Under the pieces are notes generated by a model, which had not been told where the DNA came from, ran no database searches, and saw only the letters and a list, made by a program, of their open reading frames with translations. Of a stretch of 64,000 bases of DNA, positions 1 to 11,248 are shown piece by piece. The translations under genes and the position numbers were made by a program. Source of the DNA: Hypomyces perniciosus (lineage: Eukaryota > Ascomycota > Sordariomycetes > Hypocreales > Hypocreaceae); assembly GCA_008477525.1 (NCBI GenBank), contig SPDT01000007.1:5704001-5768000 (forward strand). The letters are read 5' to 3'. The stretch's first letter is position 1. Each line of letters begins with the position of its first letter.

Positions 1-1
1 G

Positions 2-271
2 GAGACCAAGCCGAAAATCGAGCCACCGAAAGAGCAAGATGATGCGAAAAGCGGCGTCAAGCGTGAAGCAGCCCCCTCGTGGCGAGTTGTCAAACGCGAG
101 GATATAAAAGTGGAGGATGTGAAAGCGGAAGCGATCAAAAATGATAGCAGGGTGAAGACGGAGGGCATGGCTCTTGACTACGCTGACGAGAAGAAGCCGA
201 TTCGTGCGGATGAAACATCCAAGCGAACCTCAATCTTTCTCATAGAGGACGATGAGGATGATGAGCTATAA
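2..271 (+). CDS. C-terminal fragment of unknown protein with clustered SUMO-type motifs (5' partial)
   Basis: An open frame enters the window at base 2 and ends at a TAA at 269-271, giving 89 visible residues. The fragment is rich in Lys and Glu. It contains at least five psi-K-x-E matches (VKRE twice, IKVE, VKAE, VKTE; PKIE is a sixth looser one) within about 50 residues. It ends in a short hydrophobic run IFLI followed at once by acidic residues EDDEDDE, the layout of a SUMO-interacting motif. The same tail would therefore offer both SUMO acceptor sites and a SUMO-binding site. This suggests a nuclear protein in SUMO signalling or chromatin, but the family cannot be named because the N-terminal part lies outside the window. 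The frame is supported by lack of stops and by coherent composition. Confidence 0.6.
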   Translation, partial: ETKPKIEPPKEQDDAKSGVKREAAPSWRVVKREDIKVEDVKAEAIKNDSRVKTEGMALDYADEKKPIRADETSKRTSIFLIEDDEDDEL

Positions 272-402
272 AGAGTCGTGCTATTTCATCTATCATGATG
301 CCCACGGCCGAAATCTTTCGCCAGATTGCCAGCTGTCGATTCATCCGTCCCATGCGTGGCCTTTGGCCTTCAGTATTGGCCCTACAAAAGTACCAACGGA
401 GA

Positions 403-1372
403 TTACTTCGTCAGGGTGCCCAGAATATGTGGTACAACCCGATACGGGGGCTCATCCTCAGGATGTGCGAGATCGATCTCCTGCCACATTCCGGCAGCCT
501 TGAAACTTTTTTCGGTGTCTCGGCAAATGCGACAGGAGCCGATGAGAAACGACCAAGGGATGTTTACGATGCCTAAAGTGATCAACCAGGTCAGTCCTAT
601 TATGTGTTTGCAATCATGACGATAAGGATGAGTTGAACTTACGCTGATACAAGCTCAGAAGTGGACCGCCACGGCTGACCTTGACATGCTCGTACACATA
701 CCAGTGGCCGCCTGGTTTGAGGAGCTTATACAGCAGCTTGATGTTCTTCTCAGGCTCGGGGATGCTGCACATACACAGGACGCCAAAAATGCAATCGACA
801 CTACCGGGCTCAATCTTGCCATCCCATGCAGGAGAGGGTTCCGAGACCGATTCGATGCCGACAGGGACAACTTCGTAGATGTCCTTCAGACCGACCTCCT
901 CAACTCGCTTTTGCAGCGCCTTGGCCGAGATGGGATTTGGCTCGACGCCATAAATCTTGGTGATGCCGCTGCTGAGATTCTTTCTGTTACGAACACCATT
1001 CGTGGCATCGTCGCCGTCCCTAAAACGGACAAGGACGTCGGCCCACATGCCGCTCCCGGCACCAACTTCGAGGACGGTTCCATGGATGGGGGTGCTGATG
1101 ACTTCGTCGTGGAGGAGGCCATTCTTGACGCGGCCCTCAAGGAGGGAAATGACGCGCTGCTCACCAGTGCTCTTGACCTCCGGACCGATGGTGGCCCAGA
1201 ATACACCAAAGAGAGCTTCATTGAAACCCGAGGGGGAGAATAGTGTGCGATAATCACCAGCCGCTACCAGCGCCCAGATGGCAACTGGGATATGCATGGC
1301 CGAGTAGCCCATGAATACCCATGGCTCTACAATGGAAATGAGTAGATTTTGGAGGGTAGCGAAGAACCCCAT
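403..1372 (-). CDS. SAM-dependent methyltransferase, METTL7-like, membrane-anchored
   Basis: Two exons, 1372-643 and 596-403, joined by a 46-nt GTAAGT...TAG intron, give 307 aa. The start is the ATG at 1372, followed by a hydrophobic N-terminal stretch (about residues 5-40) that looks like a membrane anchor. SAM-binding motif I (VLEVGAGSG) lies at about residues 100-109, an acidic loop-end residue is in YGVEPN, and the late motif LLKPGGHWYVYEH is typical of class I methyltransferases. The second exon supplies the Cys-rich CRICRDTEK segment also found in METTL7/thiol methyltransferase relatives. Substrate is unknown; small thiols or lipids are possible by family analogy. Antisense open frames across it are shadows. 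The exon join is by eye but restores a family-like C-terminus. Confidence 0.8.
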
Positions 1373-1580
1373 GGTGAATGAAAGGGTGTGTACAATCAGG
1401 AGGAGAGGTGAGGGGTGTGAGGGGTGTGAAGGGCCGAGACGTACGGCGATGTTTTATCGCGGCGAATAGTGGATCAAGCCCTCAGGGAACAACGAAGCTC
1501 AGGACAAGAAGACTTGAAGGGAGGCTCACTTACAAGAGGGAAACGGGAAGAAGGGTGTGTGAGCATGATTTTTAGAGGCC

Positions 1581-1588
1581 TATTTATA
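1581..1588 (-). promoter_or_regulatory. TATA-like element of the methyltransferase gene
   Basis: TATAAATA on the minus strand, about 210 nt upstream of the ATG at 1372. Spacing is plausible for a fungal promoter with a moderate 5' UTR. No other evidence. Confidence 0.3.
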
Positions 1589-2446
1589 CGTGTGACGCAC
1601 CATGTGCCTTGTATCTGCTCGGCATTCCCACAAGCATGTAGGGCATAACAACGGCTGTGGGGCCGTTTCCGCCGAGCCGGAGCTCCATCTTCATCGGACT
1701 GGCCTTTGAGTTCTAGCGGATGCCTTTTAACGGCGTCTCCTTCACAAAGAGATTGGGCTTTGAGATTTGTGGTACTAAAACCAGAAAATGGCTTGGATAA
1801 CCCGCACCATCTTGGAAACGAGTTCTCTGGATTGAGGACTTGACCGGAGTTAGGGGAAATGGGATTTCCAGGTGGAGATGCGTGAAAGCTGGCACGGTGC
1901 GACCTGGTTTGCTATGGACTTGAATACTTCCGGAAGTATAAGGCCAAGATTACGCTGAAATGAATTTGGCATTGCAAATCTTTATCTTGCTTTATTTGCC
2001 TGCACCCAGCGGATGTCCATCTCGAAATGGCCAATGACCCGACACCGTCAGGGGTGTATCCAATGCAACGTTTATGGGACCCACGGACCTGCGCGCATGC
2101 TTTCTCCCTATAGAATAGCAAATGCTATTCGTAAGCATACAGCGGCCATCTTGGGTGATTATTCTCCGGAAGAGTTGATTCTGGGAAGAGCTTGGTCTAG
2201 ACCTGAGATTCTCGCAACGAGTCCAAGTCACTAACAACCCACAAACCAAAAGCAATTCAGTTCAAATATCGACAACAGAGAGCCTTGATAGTATTTGATG
2301 CCATGTACGACCATAATCGTCTAATTTTCGGGTTGTTCTGTTAATACCCGCCCATATGAACCCATAACGCCGATTGTGCTCCACGAATGCGTCTTCCGAA
2401 ATAACTCTTGACGAAATTTCTCAACCCCCCACCTCTCCAAATTCCA
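1589..2446. other. Intergenic stretch without a supported gene
   Basis: Between the methyltransferase promoter and the 3' end of IMP3. Open frames here are short, lack family resemblance and overlap on both strands. I see nothing else supportable. Confidence 0.5.
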
Positions 2447-3079
2447 TTACAGCAATTCGAAGTCGTCCAACTCGTCACGGTACTTCATGATGTTCTTCTT
2501 AATCTTGCTTCCCACGGCCCACGTGACAAAGTCCTCCGTATTCCTCGTGACCAGATACGCCGGATCCGTGACCGACTCAACACCGACGCGGACGTGGCCC
2601 TGTTCGATCATCTTGGTCGCGGCTTGGACGTTCTCGGCCATGCGTAACCGAGTCATGACAACGGGTAGGCGGCGCCTGGCGAAGGCACTGACGGTGACGC
2701 TGTTCTCTACAGCGGAAAGCTTGGAGGCTGAGGAGAGGATACCCATGTCGTAGAGTTTGTTCAGGAGGAGCTCTTCGTGTTTCCGCCTGAAGGCGCTCTC
2801 GGGAGGGAGGAGGGAGAGTCGGTGGGCGAGTTGTCGAGCGGACTAGGAAGATGTTAACAACAGGTCATCAAAGGAAGGCAATTGCGCGGCGTTTCTGGTA
2901 CAAAGCCTCTGGGGAGTACTCACGCCGCAAAGTCTGTTGTATTTATGGTAGTCCTCTGGGTTTTGGATCATGTATCTCCGCCGAATTGCTTTGTCGCGGT
3001 GGCCGTCATCTTGCTTGTATGTGATGAAGTCGGTCTTGCGCAGGAGCTTCTGCTCGTGATACTTGAGTTTTCGCACCAT
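2447..3079 (-). CDS. IMP3: U3 snoRNP protein IMP3 (S4 domain)
   Basis: Exons 3079-2924 and 2842-2447 give 183 aa, the usual IMP3 length. The intron is 81 nt (GTGAGT...TAG). The N-terminus [15 protein letters not shown] is the conserved IMP3 start. The C-terminal half carries the S4 RNA-binding fold with the family signature [23 protein letters not shown] and a D/E-rich end. IMP3 acts in the nucleolus as part of the SSU processome. It helps U3 snoRNA pair with pre-rRNA for 18S maturation. It is divergently paired with the bS18m gene, with 237 bp between the two start codons, so the two may share a promoter. An upstream in-frame extension exists, but the ATG at 3079 matches the family. Confidence 0.93.
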
Positions 3080-3316
3080 ATTGGGGGTTTTGCGACGATT
3101 GCTGCCGCTGCTGAGAATGAAGGTTGAGTGATTCTGATGGTGGAGTTGAACATTGAAAATCCATCCCAGAAATCTTGAGTGGGGCCGCAGCACAAGCGCG
3201 GAATTCGTCCGTCCTGGAGAACCTGACCAATCAAACCACTCCATTGAAAAACACCAAGATTTCGAGCCTCTGCGCATCACCACCAAAGAGTAGCGACATC
3301 ACCAGAGCCACGCAAA

Positions 3317-4050
3317 ATGCCTCCACGACTCCCCGCGCCAGGCGCTCTCCGCGCACTATCAAGCCCTTGCGTCTCAATCCGAGCCTTCTCCTCCACCGCC
3401 GCAGTCTCTGCTCCCCCGCGCGAGCGCGTACCGTCCACCACTGCCTCCTCCAGCAACAGCCTCCTCTCCATCACCAACCCCGAGCGACAAGCACGCACTT
3501 CGAGCAGCTCAGGAGCAACAATCCCGCGTCCAGGAGATGCTGCCGCCCGATTGGTCAACCGGCTCAAGGAAAAGGGGGCCAACAACATGCGCTACAAGCA
3601 GTCCCAGCTGGAGTATCTGCGCAACCAGAAGAACTCGAACGACTACCTGAAGCAGATGCCCCGACGGTGGGACGCAGGCGATGTGTACTCCCCGCACGAT
3701 ATGAGCCCTGTGGAGATGCAGAAGTGGAGGAAGAGGTCGCCCCGGAGTGGTGATGTGGTGGATGCGTTGGGCATTCGACCGTTGGATATGTACAAGGTAT
3801 GTTTTGTCAATTACCGATCTAGATGGGAAGAGAGGGACTAAAAGGGTGTGTACAGAACTTCGCCTTGGTGCAGGAATTCACATCCACCTCTGGCCAAATC
3901 ACACACTCCTCAGGGACGAGTCTCCGTCCTGTCAACCAGCGCAAGATAGCAAAGATGATTAGACGAGTCCAGGGCATGGGTCTCTACCCCACAATCCACG
4001 ACCACCCGGAGATGATCAGGGACGATTTCTTTCCTCCTGACCGCAGGTAA
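3317..4050 (+). CDS. RSM18: Mitochondrial small-subunit ribosomal protein bS18m
   Basis: Exons 3317-3796 and 3856-4050 (59-nt GTATGT...CAG intron) encode 224 aa. The N-terminus is basic, Ser/Pro/Ala-rich and without acidic residues, as expected of a mitochondrial targeting peptide. The core (second exon plus end of the first) has the bS18 features: DVVDALGIRPLDMYKNF, then an RP-x-NQRKIAKMIRR element and a GLYPTIHDHPE end. bS18m sits in the mitoribosomal small subunit. It is divergent from IMP3 and convergent with the PPR-like gene (142 bp between stops). No anomalies seen. Confidence 0.9.
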
Positions 4051-4192
4051 AGGGGTAAATGGGCATAGATGGCGTGGCTACCTGTGAGGACGCTCGCCAA
4101 TGGCTTCTGATTTTTTTTGACTATATGTACAATAGCCTCGGCCTCTACTATGTATAGTATACATGTCCACAGATCATCTTTTTGTACACACA

Positions 4193-6627
4193 TTAGGCCT
4201 TCATGGCCCGGCTGATTTTGAATTGGCAGAGTGAATATTCGTTCATCCGCCGGCCTACCTTCATCAGGTCCATCCATGCCTCACGGTACCGCTTCTTTGC
4301 CCACTCCTGAAATCCTGATTGAAGCTCCTGCCCGGGAAGAGCATTGTATGCCACACCCAGCCTGTTCTAGTATTAGCAATGAGGCCAGGAATAACTCAGG
4401 AATGGTTCAATACTCACGTCATTGCGTCCGGCTCTGACCCCACATAGGACGCCATCTTCATGATAAGACCCCTGACCTCCTTCTCGTTTCCACTGCCAGC
4501 AATAGCCCCGATGTAAGCGTTGTAAACACTCGGTGGCACCTCTACATCCATTCCCTCTATCCTCTCCCAAATCTCGCGAGCCTTGCTGTGTCCGCCAGTC
4601 TTCCTCTCCAATGTCCAAAATACAGCCTCTAAGCTGGCATATGAGGGCCCTTCCCGCGATCGTGTAATCTCATACCAAAAGTCCAACGATATCAGGGGCT
4701 TGTCGCAACTTGTGTACGCCATCATCAAGGCCGTGTATAGCTGCGTCGAGGGCTGGATAGATGTATCCATTTTTAACATATTGTGTACCATTTCCAACCC
4801 CTCGAGGTCAGGATACTGCGCAAAGCCTTCCAGGCATTTGACGTATGTGTCCATGGTGGGATGGTAGGATTTGTTTCGGTGTGCTCGCATGTGGCCAAAG
4901 ACATGAGACGCCATATCCGGTCGTTTTCGATCGAAAAACGCTTCCATGAGCTTCATTCGTCGCTCGAAGCTGGTGTCCTGGAAGAATTGATGTAGGAGTT
5001 GATACGCACCCCATGCTCGATTGGTGCTCGTATGAGGGTCGAGGCAGAATGATACGAATGCATTCTGCACGACCTCTCGTTCCGCCTCGCTGTATAAGAA
5101 GGAATAGATGGAGAGGATATCCATGACATCGAAATGCTGGTCATTCTCTAGAAATCTCAGGCACAAAGACGCCACTGTCGCTGGATCCAATCTCATTTGG
5201 TCCTCCTCGACAGTTTCGAGAATTGACTGAATAAACTTGAAATCCGGCTGCGGTTGAGCACTGAGTGCCACTAGGTACTTGTTCATTAATTGGCGGAATT
5301 CTCCAAACAACTTGGGTTTGGACTCATTGGTCCAAGGTTCCATGTGCCTGACTTGTTTATATGCTCCTTGCGCCCCGGTCAGGTTCTCTGTTTTCAATCG
5401 CAAGTCTAATAGGATTAGGTAGGTCTCGCCGTTGGGAGCAAGGCCCCTTTGTGCACTGAGCGCAAGAACCTCTTCTCCCAACGTCGCGTCGCCTTGTTCA
5501 GCCGCAACCCTAAGAAGACCATTGATTGTGTGAATATCCGGGGGCAGCTCTCCACTGCGATTCACCATGTGTGACATCATGGTATCTACTTCCGTGAGAC
5601 TTTTGCCAGTAAGAAGGATTGCCTGTAGTAGCACATCCCAGTACTTTTTCTTCGGTTGCTGTTCGCCGAGTTTGAGGAATAAGGAGGTTGCCCAATCCTG
5701 CAGATTGTTCCGCATTGCAAAAGAAGCCAGTGTCCGGTAAACTCGCACTTGAGTGCGATCTTGTTCAGTTGGCTTATTGAACCAGTGCTGCGTTTCAGAG
5801 ACCCGGTCTTGTTGAGCGAAAAAGTCGACCATAATTCCTTGGAGCCCTGCATCGTATGGGACTCCATGACTCTCGGCGTACTCCATCAAACCCACCAATT
5901 CTGTTTCTCGTCCTTCTCTTGCAAGGCCCTGTGCGACATCTTCCACGAGTTTATCATCCTTGGCCAGATAAACAGCATATGCCGGCTCGTCCCATTTAGA
6001 ATAGAGCATCTGAAGAGCTTCTTGGGATCCACCATAGAAACACATCGACTTGACCAAGTAACTCCACTGAAGCTCGGGTGTGCGAGACCTTCCACTGAAG
6101 TTGCCTGAAGACCACACAGCATGCAGGGATTTGGCCAAATCAAGATGGTTCTGGCTTCGTTCGTATGGTTCGATAGTTAGGAGGACTTGGCGAGCTATGG
6201 AAAGGTCCGCTGAAGAAAATTGTTTGACTTGCTGGTCGTTGTTCGGGGACTCGGCGAGGTATTCCAACAGACGGCGACATTGCAGAGCCTGCGTGCTGTT
6301 CAAGGGCATTCTGGTCTTCAGTTTCGATTGCATGAGTTTCCGCCACGCTTCCATAAGCTCCTTTCGCGGCGGCGGACGAAGATTGTCGAGCATGCGACTC
6401 CTCCACACCATGATTTGCAGCCATCCTGGTTCGTACTCGGGCTGCCTGACCTCTCGCGGGGGCTTCTGGAACAGGGCATTGAAAAACGTCCGTTGAAAAT
6501 TCCTACTGACCACAGGCCTCGGCAGCGAGCGTCGACGAGCTGGGGTCGCATGTAGAGCGCAGGATGGCGCCGTCCTTGCCTGGCAGACGAGGAGTCGCCG
6601 GCCATGACGGGCCAAGTTTGCCCTCAT
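4193..6627 (-). CDS. Mitochondrial pentatricopeptide-repeat-like protein (Cya5-type)
   Basis: Exon 1 runs 6627-4418. Exon 2, 4361-4193, is reached through a 56-nt intron (GTGAGT...CAG). Together they give 792 aa. The AG at 4363-4362 is preferred to one five bases upstream because it opens VAYNALPGQE and a conserved basic C-terminus. The first 50 residues are Arg-rich and nearly free of acidic residues, so mitochondrial import is likely. The rest is helical, with degenerate PPR-like repeats, e.g. near YTALMMAYTSCDKPL and VYNAYIGAIAGSGN. Fungal proteins of this kind, such as the Neurospora cya-5 class, bind mitochondrial mRNAs and support their translation or stability. The specific target here is unknown. 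Assignment to PPR is firm in style but not checked by profile search. Confidence 0.72.
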
Positions 6628-7463
6628 GGTTGATACGCCTATGAAATGGCGGGCCTGGTACTGTGTTAGCCACCAATTGGCATATTAGGGAGACGCAGAA
6701 TCTTGCAGGATCATTTTTGGAGCAGGCACATCACCTTTGCCCCGGATGAAGCTGAATTCAACAATGGCGTTGGAGCTCAATCCGAATCATCACCAATAAT
6801 TCATCGAATAGAAATATTTTACCGTGGATTCTCCGGCGGCCACCCCGCCAACCCGCTATCTATGCGATGCCATTGAGCTAGTACTCCTCAGAAGAGGTTC
6901 ATACTCGTAAACTTCTGTTGCAAAATATATTATTGAATTGAAGAAGAAATCAAAGTTTAGCTTTTTCATCTGTCACTTTGACATTGGCCCATTGCAAAAC
7001 ATTGAAAATACACTCTAGGTGGTAGCAACGAGTACCAAGTACCAAGTACAACCCCTTCGTATGCGCCTCGAGCTGTATTTGGCTTCTGGTGATAATGCCT
7101 GGGAATGCCAAGATGAGATGAGATGCTTATCGCCGCTCTTCGGTATTTGCTTAACCCCATCCTGGATTCAAAAGTCCTATTTCCGTGCCAACAGGGTGAA
7201 GAGTGTTGTAAATCTCAATCATTATTAATCTTGCATTAGGTATGGTGGAGTTGACAACATTCAGCTCAAAATCACGGAATCAGATACGGAGTAGTTTACT
7301 ATCTGGGAATTATATAAACTTCAGCCCCAACACCTGTCCATCCATTCCCCCCGCTCGTTCAAGTGGACTCCGACTTGCAAAAAGCCGATATAAATTGCGC
7401 CTTTGCTCCAAGTCCCATTCAATTGAGTCACCAAGAACCGGCATCAACAAAACAGTCGACACA
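6628..7463. other. Shared upstream region of PPR-like and aldehyde reductase genes
   Basis: Divergent promoter region. It contains a TACGGAGTA 9-mer at 7285-7293 and a TATATAAA at 7311-7318 about 150 nt before the reductase ATG. No coding frame can be supported. Confidence 0.5.
7311..7318 (+). promoter_or_regulatory. TATA-like element of the aldo/keto reductase gene
   Basis: TATATAAA lies 146 nt before the ATG at 7464, followed by a pyrimidine-rich leader. It is the best TATA match in this intergenic region. Confidence 0.4.
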
Positions 7464-8566
7464 ATGCCTCTTGTCGCACAGTCCGTGAAGCCTCGAGTCA
7501 TCCTGGGTCTGATGACCTTTGGTCAAATCGAGCAGGCAGGTGGTCGAATTACCAGTATAGACACCTTTAACAAGGCTCTCGATGTCCTGCAAGCTCGTGG
7601 GTACAATGAGGTGGATACCGCCCGAATCTATGTCGATCAAACTCAGGAGGCTTTCACCCGTGAGGCCAACTGGAAGCAGAGGGGACTCACCCTTGCTACC
7701 AAGGTCAAATATGCAGATGATCATGGCGACAACACGGCAGAAAAGGTGGTTGCGTCTGTCGAGACCAGTTTGAAGGAGTTGGGGACGGACTGTGTTGATG
7801 TGAGTCACAAGGATATTGATACTGAGCCCCACTGAGTCTTGTTCTGTAGATCCTGTATCTCCATAAACCCGATCGTGGAGTTCCCTTTGCCGAGACTCTT
7901 GAGGCGGTGGATCGTCTACACAAGGCTGGCAAGTTTGTCAAGTTGGGCATCAGCAACTTCACAGCCTTTGAGGTTGCCGAAGTTGTCCTGACTTGCAAGT
8001 ACAACAACTGGGTGCGCCCTACCATCTACCAGGGTATGTACAACGCCATCACCCGCAGCATCGAGGCCGAGCTGTTTTCCGCCTGTCGCCGATACGGTCT
8101 TGACATTGTGGTGTATAACCCGCTCGCCGGTGGTCTGTTCTCGGGCAAGATCAAGTCTCAGGACATTGCCCCCAAGTCGGGTCGCTTTTCTGAGGCCTCT
8201 TCACTAGGTGTCAAGTACCGCGACAGATACTTCCGCGACAGCACCTTTAGGGCGCTGCAGGTGGTCGAGGCGGCGGTTGAGAAGGCCGGCTTGAGCTTGA
8301 TTGAGACAGCTCTACGGTGGACAGTTCACCACTCTGGGCTAAAGGTTAAAGACGGGAACGACGGTATCATTATCGGTGTCTCGAGCGTTGAGCAGCTGGA
8401 GAACAACCTGGACAACCTCGAGAAGGGCCCTCTCCCGGAGGAAGTTGTGAAGGCGCTGGATGAGGCTTGGCAAATCTCCAAGGCCGACTCCGCTAATTAC
8501 TGGCACGGGGATTTGTCGTATGGGTACAACCCCCAGGAAGTCCTGTTCGGCGCAGGTGCCAAATAA
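7464..8566 (+). CDS. Aldo/keto reductase, AKR7 (aflatoxin-aldehyde reductase) type
   Basis: Exons 7464-7799 and 7850-8566 (50-nt GTGAGT...TAG intron) give 350 aa. The frame is open upstream of 7464, but homology to the family begins at MPLVAQSVKPRVILGLMTFG, and a cap-like A-rich context precedes that ATG. The NADPH-dependent catalytic tetrad is visible: Asp51, Tyr56, Lys80 and His117 (LYLHKPD). A GISNFTAFEV stretch follows the barrel strand, as in AKR7 enzymes. A C-terminal ENNLDNLEKGPLPEEVV segment is also typical. The enzyme should reduce aldehydes or dialdehydes in the cytosol, a detoxifying role. Nothing nearby ties it to a pathway. Confidence 0.88.
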
Positions 8567-9441
8567 TGCGAGGAGAGTACGTGGTGGTGGTCCAGATGTT
8601 TCCCAAACGCAAGAAGACCAGCATATGACCAGACCATGTGCCCCAACGCATATGAGCCGTCCCGTGCAAAGAATGAAACGTTGACGATATATGACAGCGA
8701 TTCCTTGTTTTCAAGAAACATAAAACATGTGAGTGACAGCTGTCAAAAATCGCATTGATAGAATTAAATTGCACTCCGTGAACATGCTCATATGGTGCCA
8801 AGACTAGCTTTGGGCACACAGAAGCGACGTCATTCAAGTGACTGGCCCTTGTGATGCGTTGCACCGAACTCCCCCACTCGGCGAGTCCAAGGATGCACGC
8901 CAGGTGCCTGGCGCTGCGCTAGGGGTTATTAGCGAGCCCCAGCGGGCCACCTCCAGGGCATTTAGGGGGTCTAGGGGCGGTTCCTAGTGGCTGTTCCTCG
9001 CCATAACGGAACGCTGCGGCAGCTGAAGCAGGACCGGTCATCCTAGTGCGCCGAGTTTCACGAGGCGCTGTTCCGATCCACGGATTCCTTCCAAACCCAA
9101 GGGAAGTTCTACTAGCATTTAAGCATTGCCACCCCCCGGTTCGTGAAGAATTGCGATTTACACATCACTAGCGAGGATCCGGCTGACGACTGACGAGGCT
9201 CATCTCCCTGGGAACAAACCATTCGAATCGAATCAATTCCTCATTCCTTCTCCCTCCCTCCCTCTCTCCCCTGTGAGACATACACATGCTCCCGCAAGCA
9301 GCAGTATCGTCACCGCGACGTTCGCGCCAGACCAAGTCCTGCTGGCGTCCCTGGTCCCAAGATCAACCATCTGAAAGACGATTTCGATCCTGAAGAAAGC
9401 TGTGCCGACGGCCGTATCGTCGAATTGAACACCACAACAAT
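8567..9441. other. Intergenic region / promoter of DMT transporter gene
   Basis: GC-richer stretch at 8870-9000, then a CT-rich leader (CTCCCTCCCTCCCTCTCT at about 9248-9270) before the transporter ATG. Such pyrimidine tracts often mark fungal transcription starts. No gene supported. Confidence 0.45.
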
Positions 9442-10848
9442 ATGGACTCCGATAACCGTCGCTCGGGGCTCTTCCGCGGAACCGATAGTCGAGCCAGCAC
9501 TCCGCTGCTGCATTCGCCAGGCTCCAACGGGGAATTAGATAACGATAAGGACGTTGAACGCGGCAGGTCGCCGCTCGGGAGCCAAACACCAAACCAGCCG
9601 CTCTTTAGTCCGCCCCCAATTCCACGACCGACAACAATGACGAGACGCTCGACGATGCGCAGCCGCAGCCCTGGGCAGTTGGCGGCCAGCTCGGCCCGCA
9701 AGAAATACAGTTATGCGGCCTTCTTCCTGGTCATCAGTCTGATATCGTTCTGCGTGCAGACAGAGCTGAGCGCGTACATCCAGGGCGACCTCGGCTGGAG
9801 CAAAGCGTACTGCATGATGTTCTTCACGCACAGTTCGTGGGTTCTCATGTGGCCAGTTCAGCTTCTGATCTTGCGGGTTCAGAAACTCGACACGCCGTGG
9901 CCGGTCTTTTGGAGGCGGCATATACAGCAGGTCAAGTCGACGGCCCTCATGGTTGAGCTGCAAACCTTGGACGTGTTCGGGATGTCACAGCATGGCGCCA
10001 GATCTATCAGATACCTCATTCGTACCACGTCCTTCATCACCGTTGCCCTGACGGTGGCCGGCTTGAGCTGGTATGTGGCTGTGAGCCTGACCACGCCGTC
10101 AGATCTTACTGCCATCTACAATTGCTCTGCCTTCTTCGCCTACGCCTTCTCTGTGCCGCTCCTAAAGGAACCCCTCCGCTTAGACAAGTCCATTTCCGTG
10201 ATCATTGCCATCGTCGGGGTTCTAGTCGTGGCATATGGTGATACCAACTCCGCCAGCAAAGAGGGTCAAGGAGAGGCTCCGGGAGTCGATCCAGGGAGCA
10301 GATTCTTGGGTAACATCGTTATTGGCATTGGTTCCGTGTTGTACGGCTTGTATGAGGTCCTGTACAAGCGCTTTGCCTGTCCCCCAGATGGCGTATCTCC
10401 AGGTCGGGGCATGGTTTTTGCCAACACCTTTGGCTCCTGCATCGGCCTCTTTACGGTCACTTTCCTTTGGATTCCGCTCCCTATTCTCCATTGGCTCAAT
10501 ATTGAAAAGTTTGAGATTCCCGTGGCCTCGACCTGCTGGCTCGTTTTCCTTGCTGTCGTGTCAAATTGCATCTTTAGCGCCTCGTTCCTGATCCTCATAT
10601 CACTCACCTCGCCTGTTCTATCCTCCGTTGCCGCTCTGTTGACTATTTTCATTGTCGCTATTGCCGACTGGTTCATCACGGGCCAGCCGCTTAGCCCGGC
10701 TGCTGTTCTTGGCGGCTCGATGATTATTATTGCATTTGGAGCGCTGAGCTGGAGCACTTACCGAGAAATGATGGAGCACGAAATGCAGAAGCGAAAGGTT
10801 GACTTGACGGATAGCGATGAGGATGACGATATGAGCCATGAGGATTGA
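9442..10848 (+). CDS. DMT-superfamily (EamA/SLC35F-like) membrane transporter
   Basis: Single exon, 468 aa, ATG at 9442. Residues 1-85 are a Ser/Pro/Arg-rich cytosolic tail. About ten hydrophobic segments follow, beginning at YAAFFLVISLISFCVQTELSA. The pattern, including an LLKEPLRLDKSISVIIAIVGVLVVAYGD segment, an internal second EamA-like half (LGNIVIGIGSVLYGLYEVLYKR) and an acidic C-terminus (DLTDSDEDDDMSHED), matches fungal vacuolar DMT proteins related to yeast YML018C/THI74. The substrate is unknown. The acidic tail could hold a sorting signal. Antisense open frames here are shadows. Confidence 0.78.
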   Translation: MDSDNRRSGLFRGTDSRASTPLLHSPGSNGELDNDKDVERGRSPLGSQTPNQPLFSPPPIPRPTTMTRRSTMRSRSPGQLAASSARKKYSYAAFFLVISLISFCVQTELSAYIQGDLGWSKAYCMMFFTHSSWVLMWPVQLLILRVQKLDTPWPVFWRRHIQQVKSTALMVELQTLDVFGMSQHGARSIRYLIRTTSFITVALTVAGLSWYVAVSLTTPSDLTAIYNCSAFFAYAFSVPLLKEPLRLDKSISVIIAIVGVLVVAYGDTNSASKEGQGEAPGVDPGSRFLGNIVIGIGSVLYGLYEVLYKRFACPPDGVSPGRGMVFANTFGSCIGLFTVTFLWIPLPILHWLNIEKFEIPVASTCWLVFLAVVSNCIFSASFLILISLTSPVLSSVAALLTIFIVAIADWFITGQPLSPAAVLGGSMIIIAFGALSWSTYREMMEHEMQKRKVDLTDSDEDDDMSHED

Positions 10849-11248
10849 GCTAGTTGATTGATCTGGGACAGCTTGGGTTCGATCGTATCCTTGGTTAGAG
10901 GCGTTCATGTATAGTATGCGATGCGTGTTTTTTCTTGCACGTCTGTGAAGCGGTCCGGATAGGGTTGGTAGCATGCCTCATTCAAACGCAGGCTTTCATC
11001 TGGGGTTTCTTAGATCTGGCTACACATGGGAAGACGGTCATCGGGTTCGGGATACGTGGGTTACAGCGTGTTTGTGGCGGAATAGATGCGGCAGACACCC
11101 GAATTGTGTTGCGCAAAGTTCTCAATATCATGTTCAAATGGCTGTCTCCACCTCTTCATGTTCGTTCTTATGAACTCGCCACCAGGCAAAAACAACTCTA
11201 ATAGAAGACCCTATCCCTAAATACTGATCAAATACTAACTAACATGAA
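10849..11248. other. Convergent intergenic region
   Basis: 3' regions of the DMT gene and of the convergent metalloprotease gene. No coding frame, repeat or terminator-like element stands out. Confidence 0.45.

Noticed and set aside
686..1243. 185-aa open frame on the plus strand
   Set aside because: Exactly antisense to the methyltransferase exon, which has clear motifs.
9535..9963. 142-aa antisense frame
   Set aside because: Shadow of the DMT transporter N-terminus; low-complexity Arg-rich translation.
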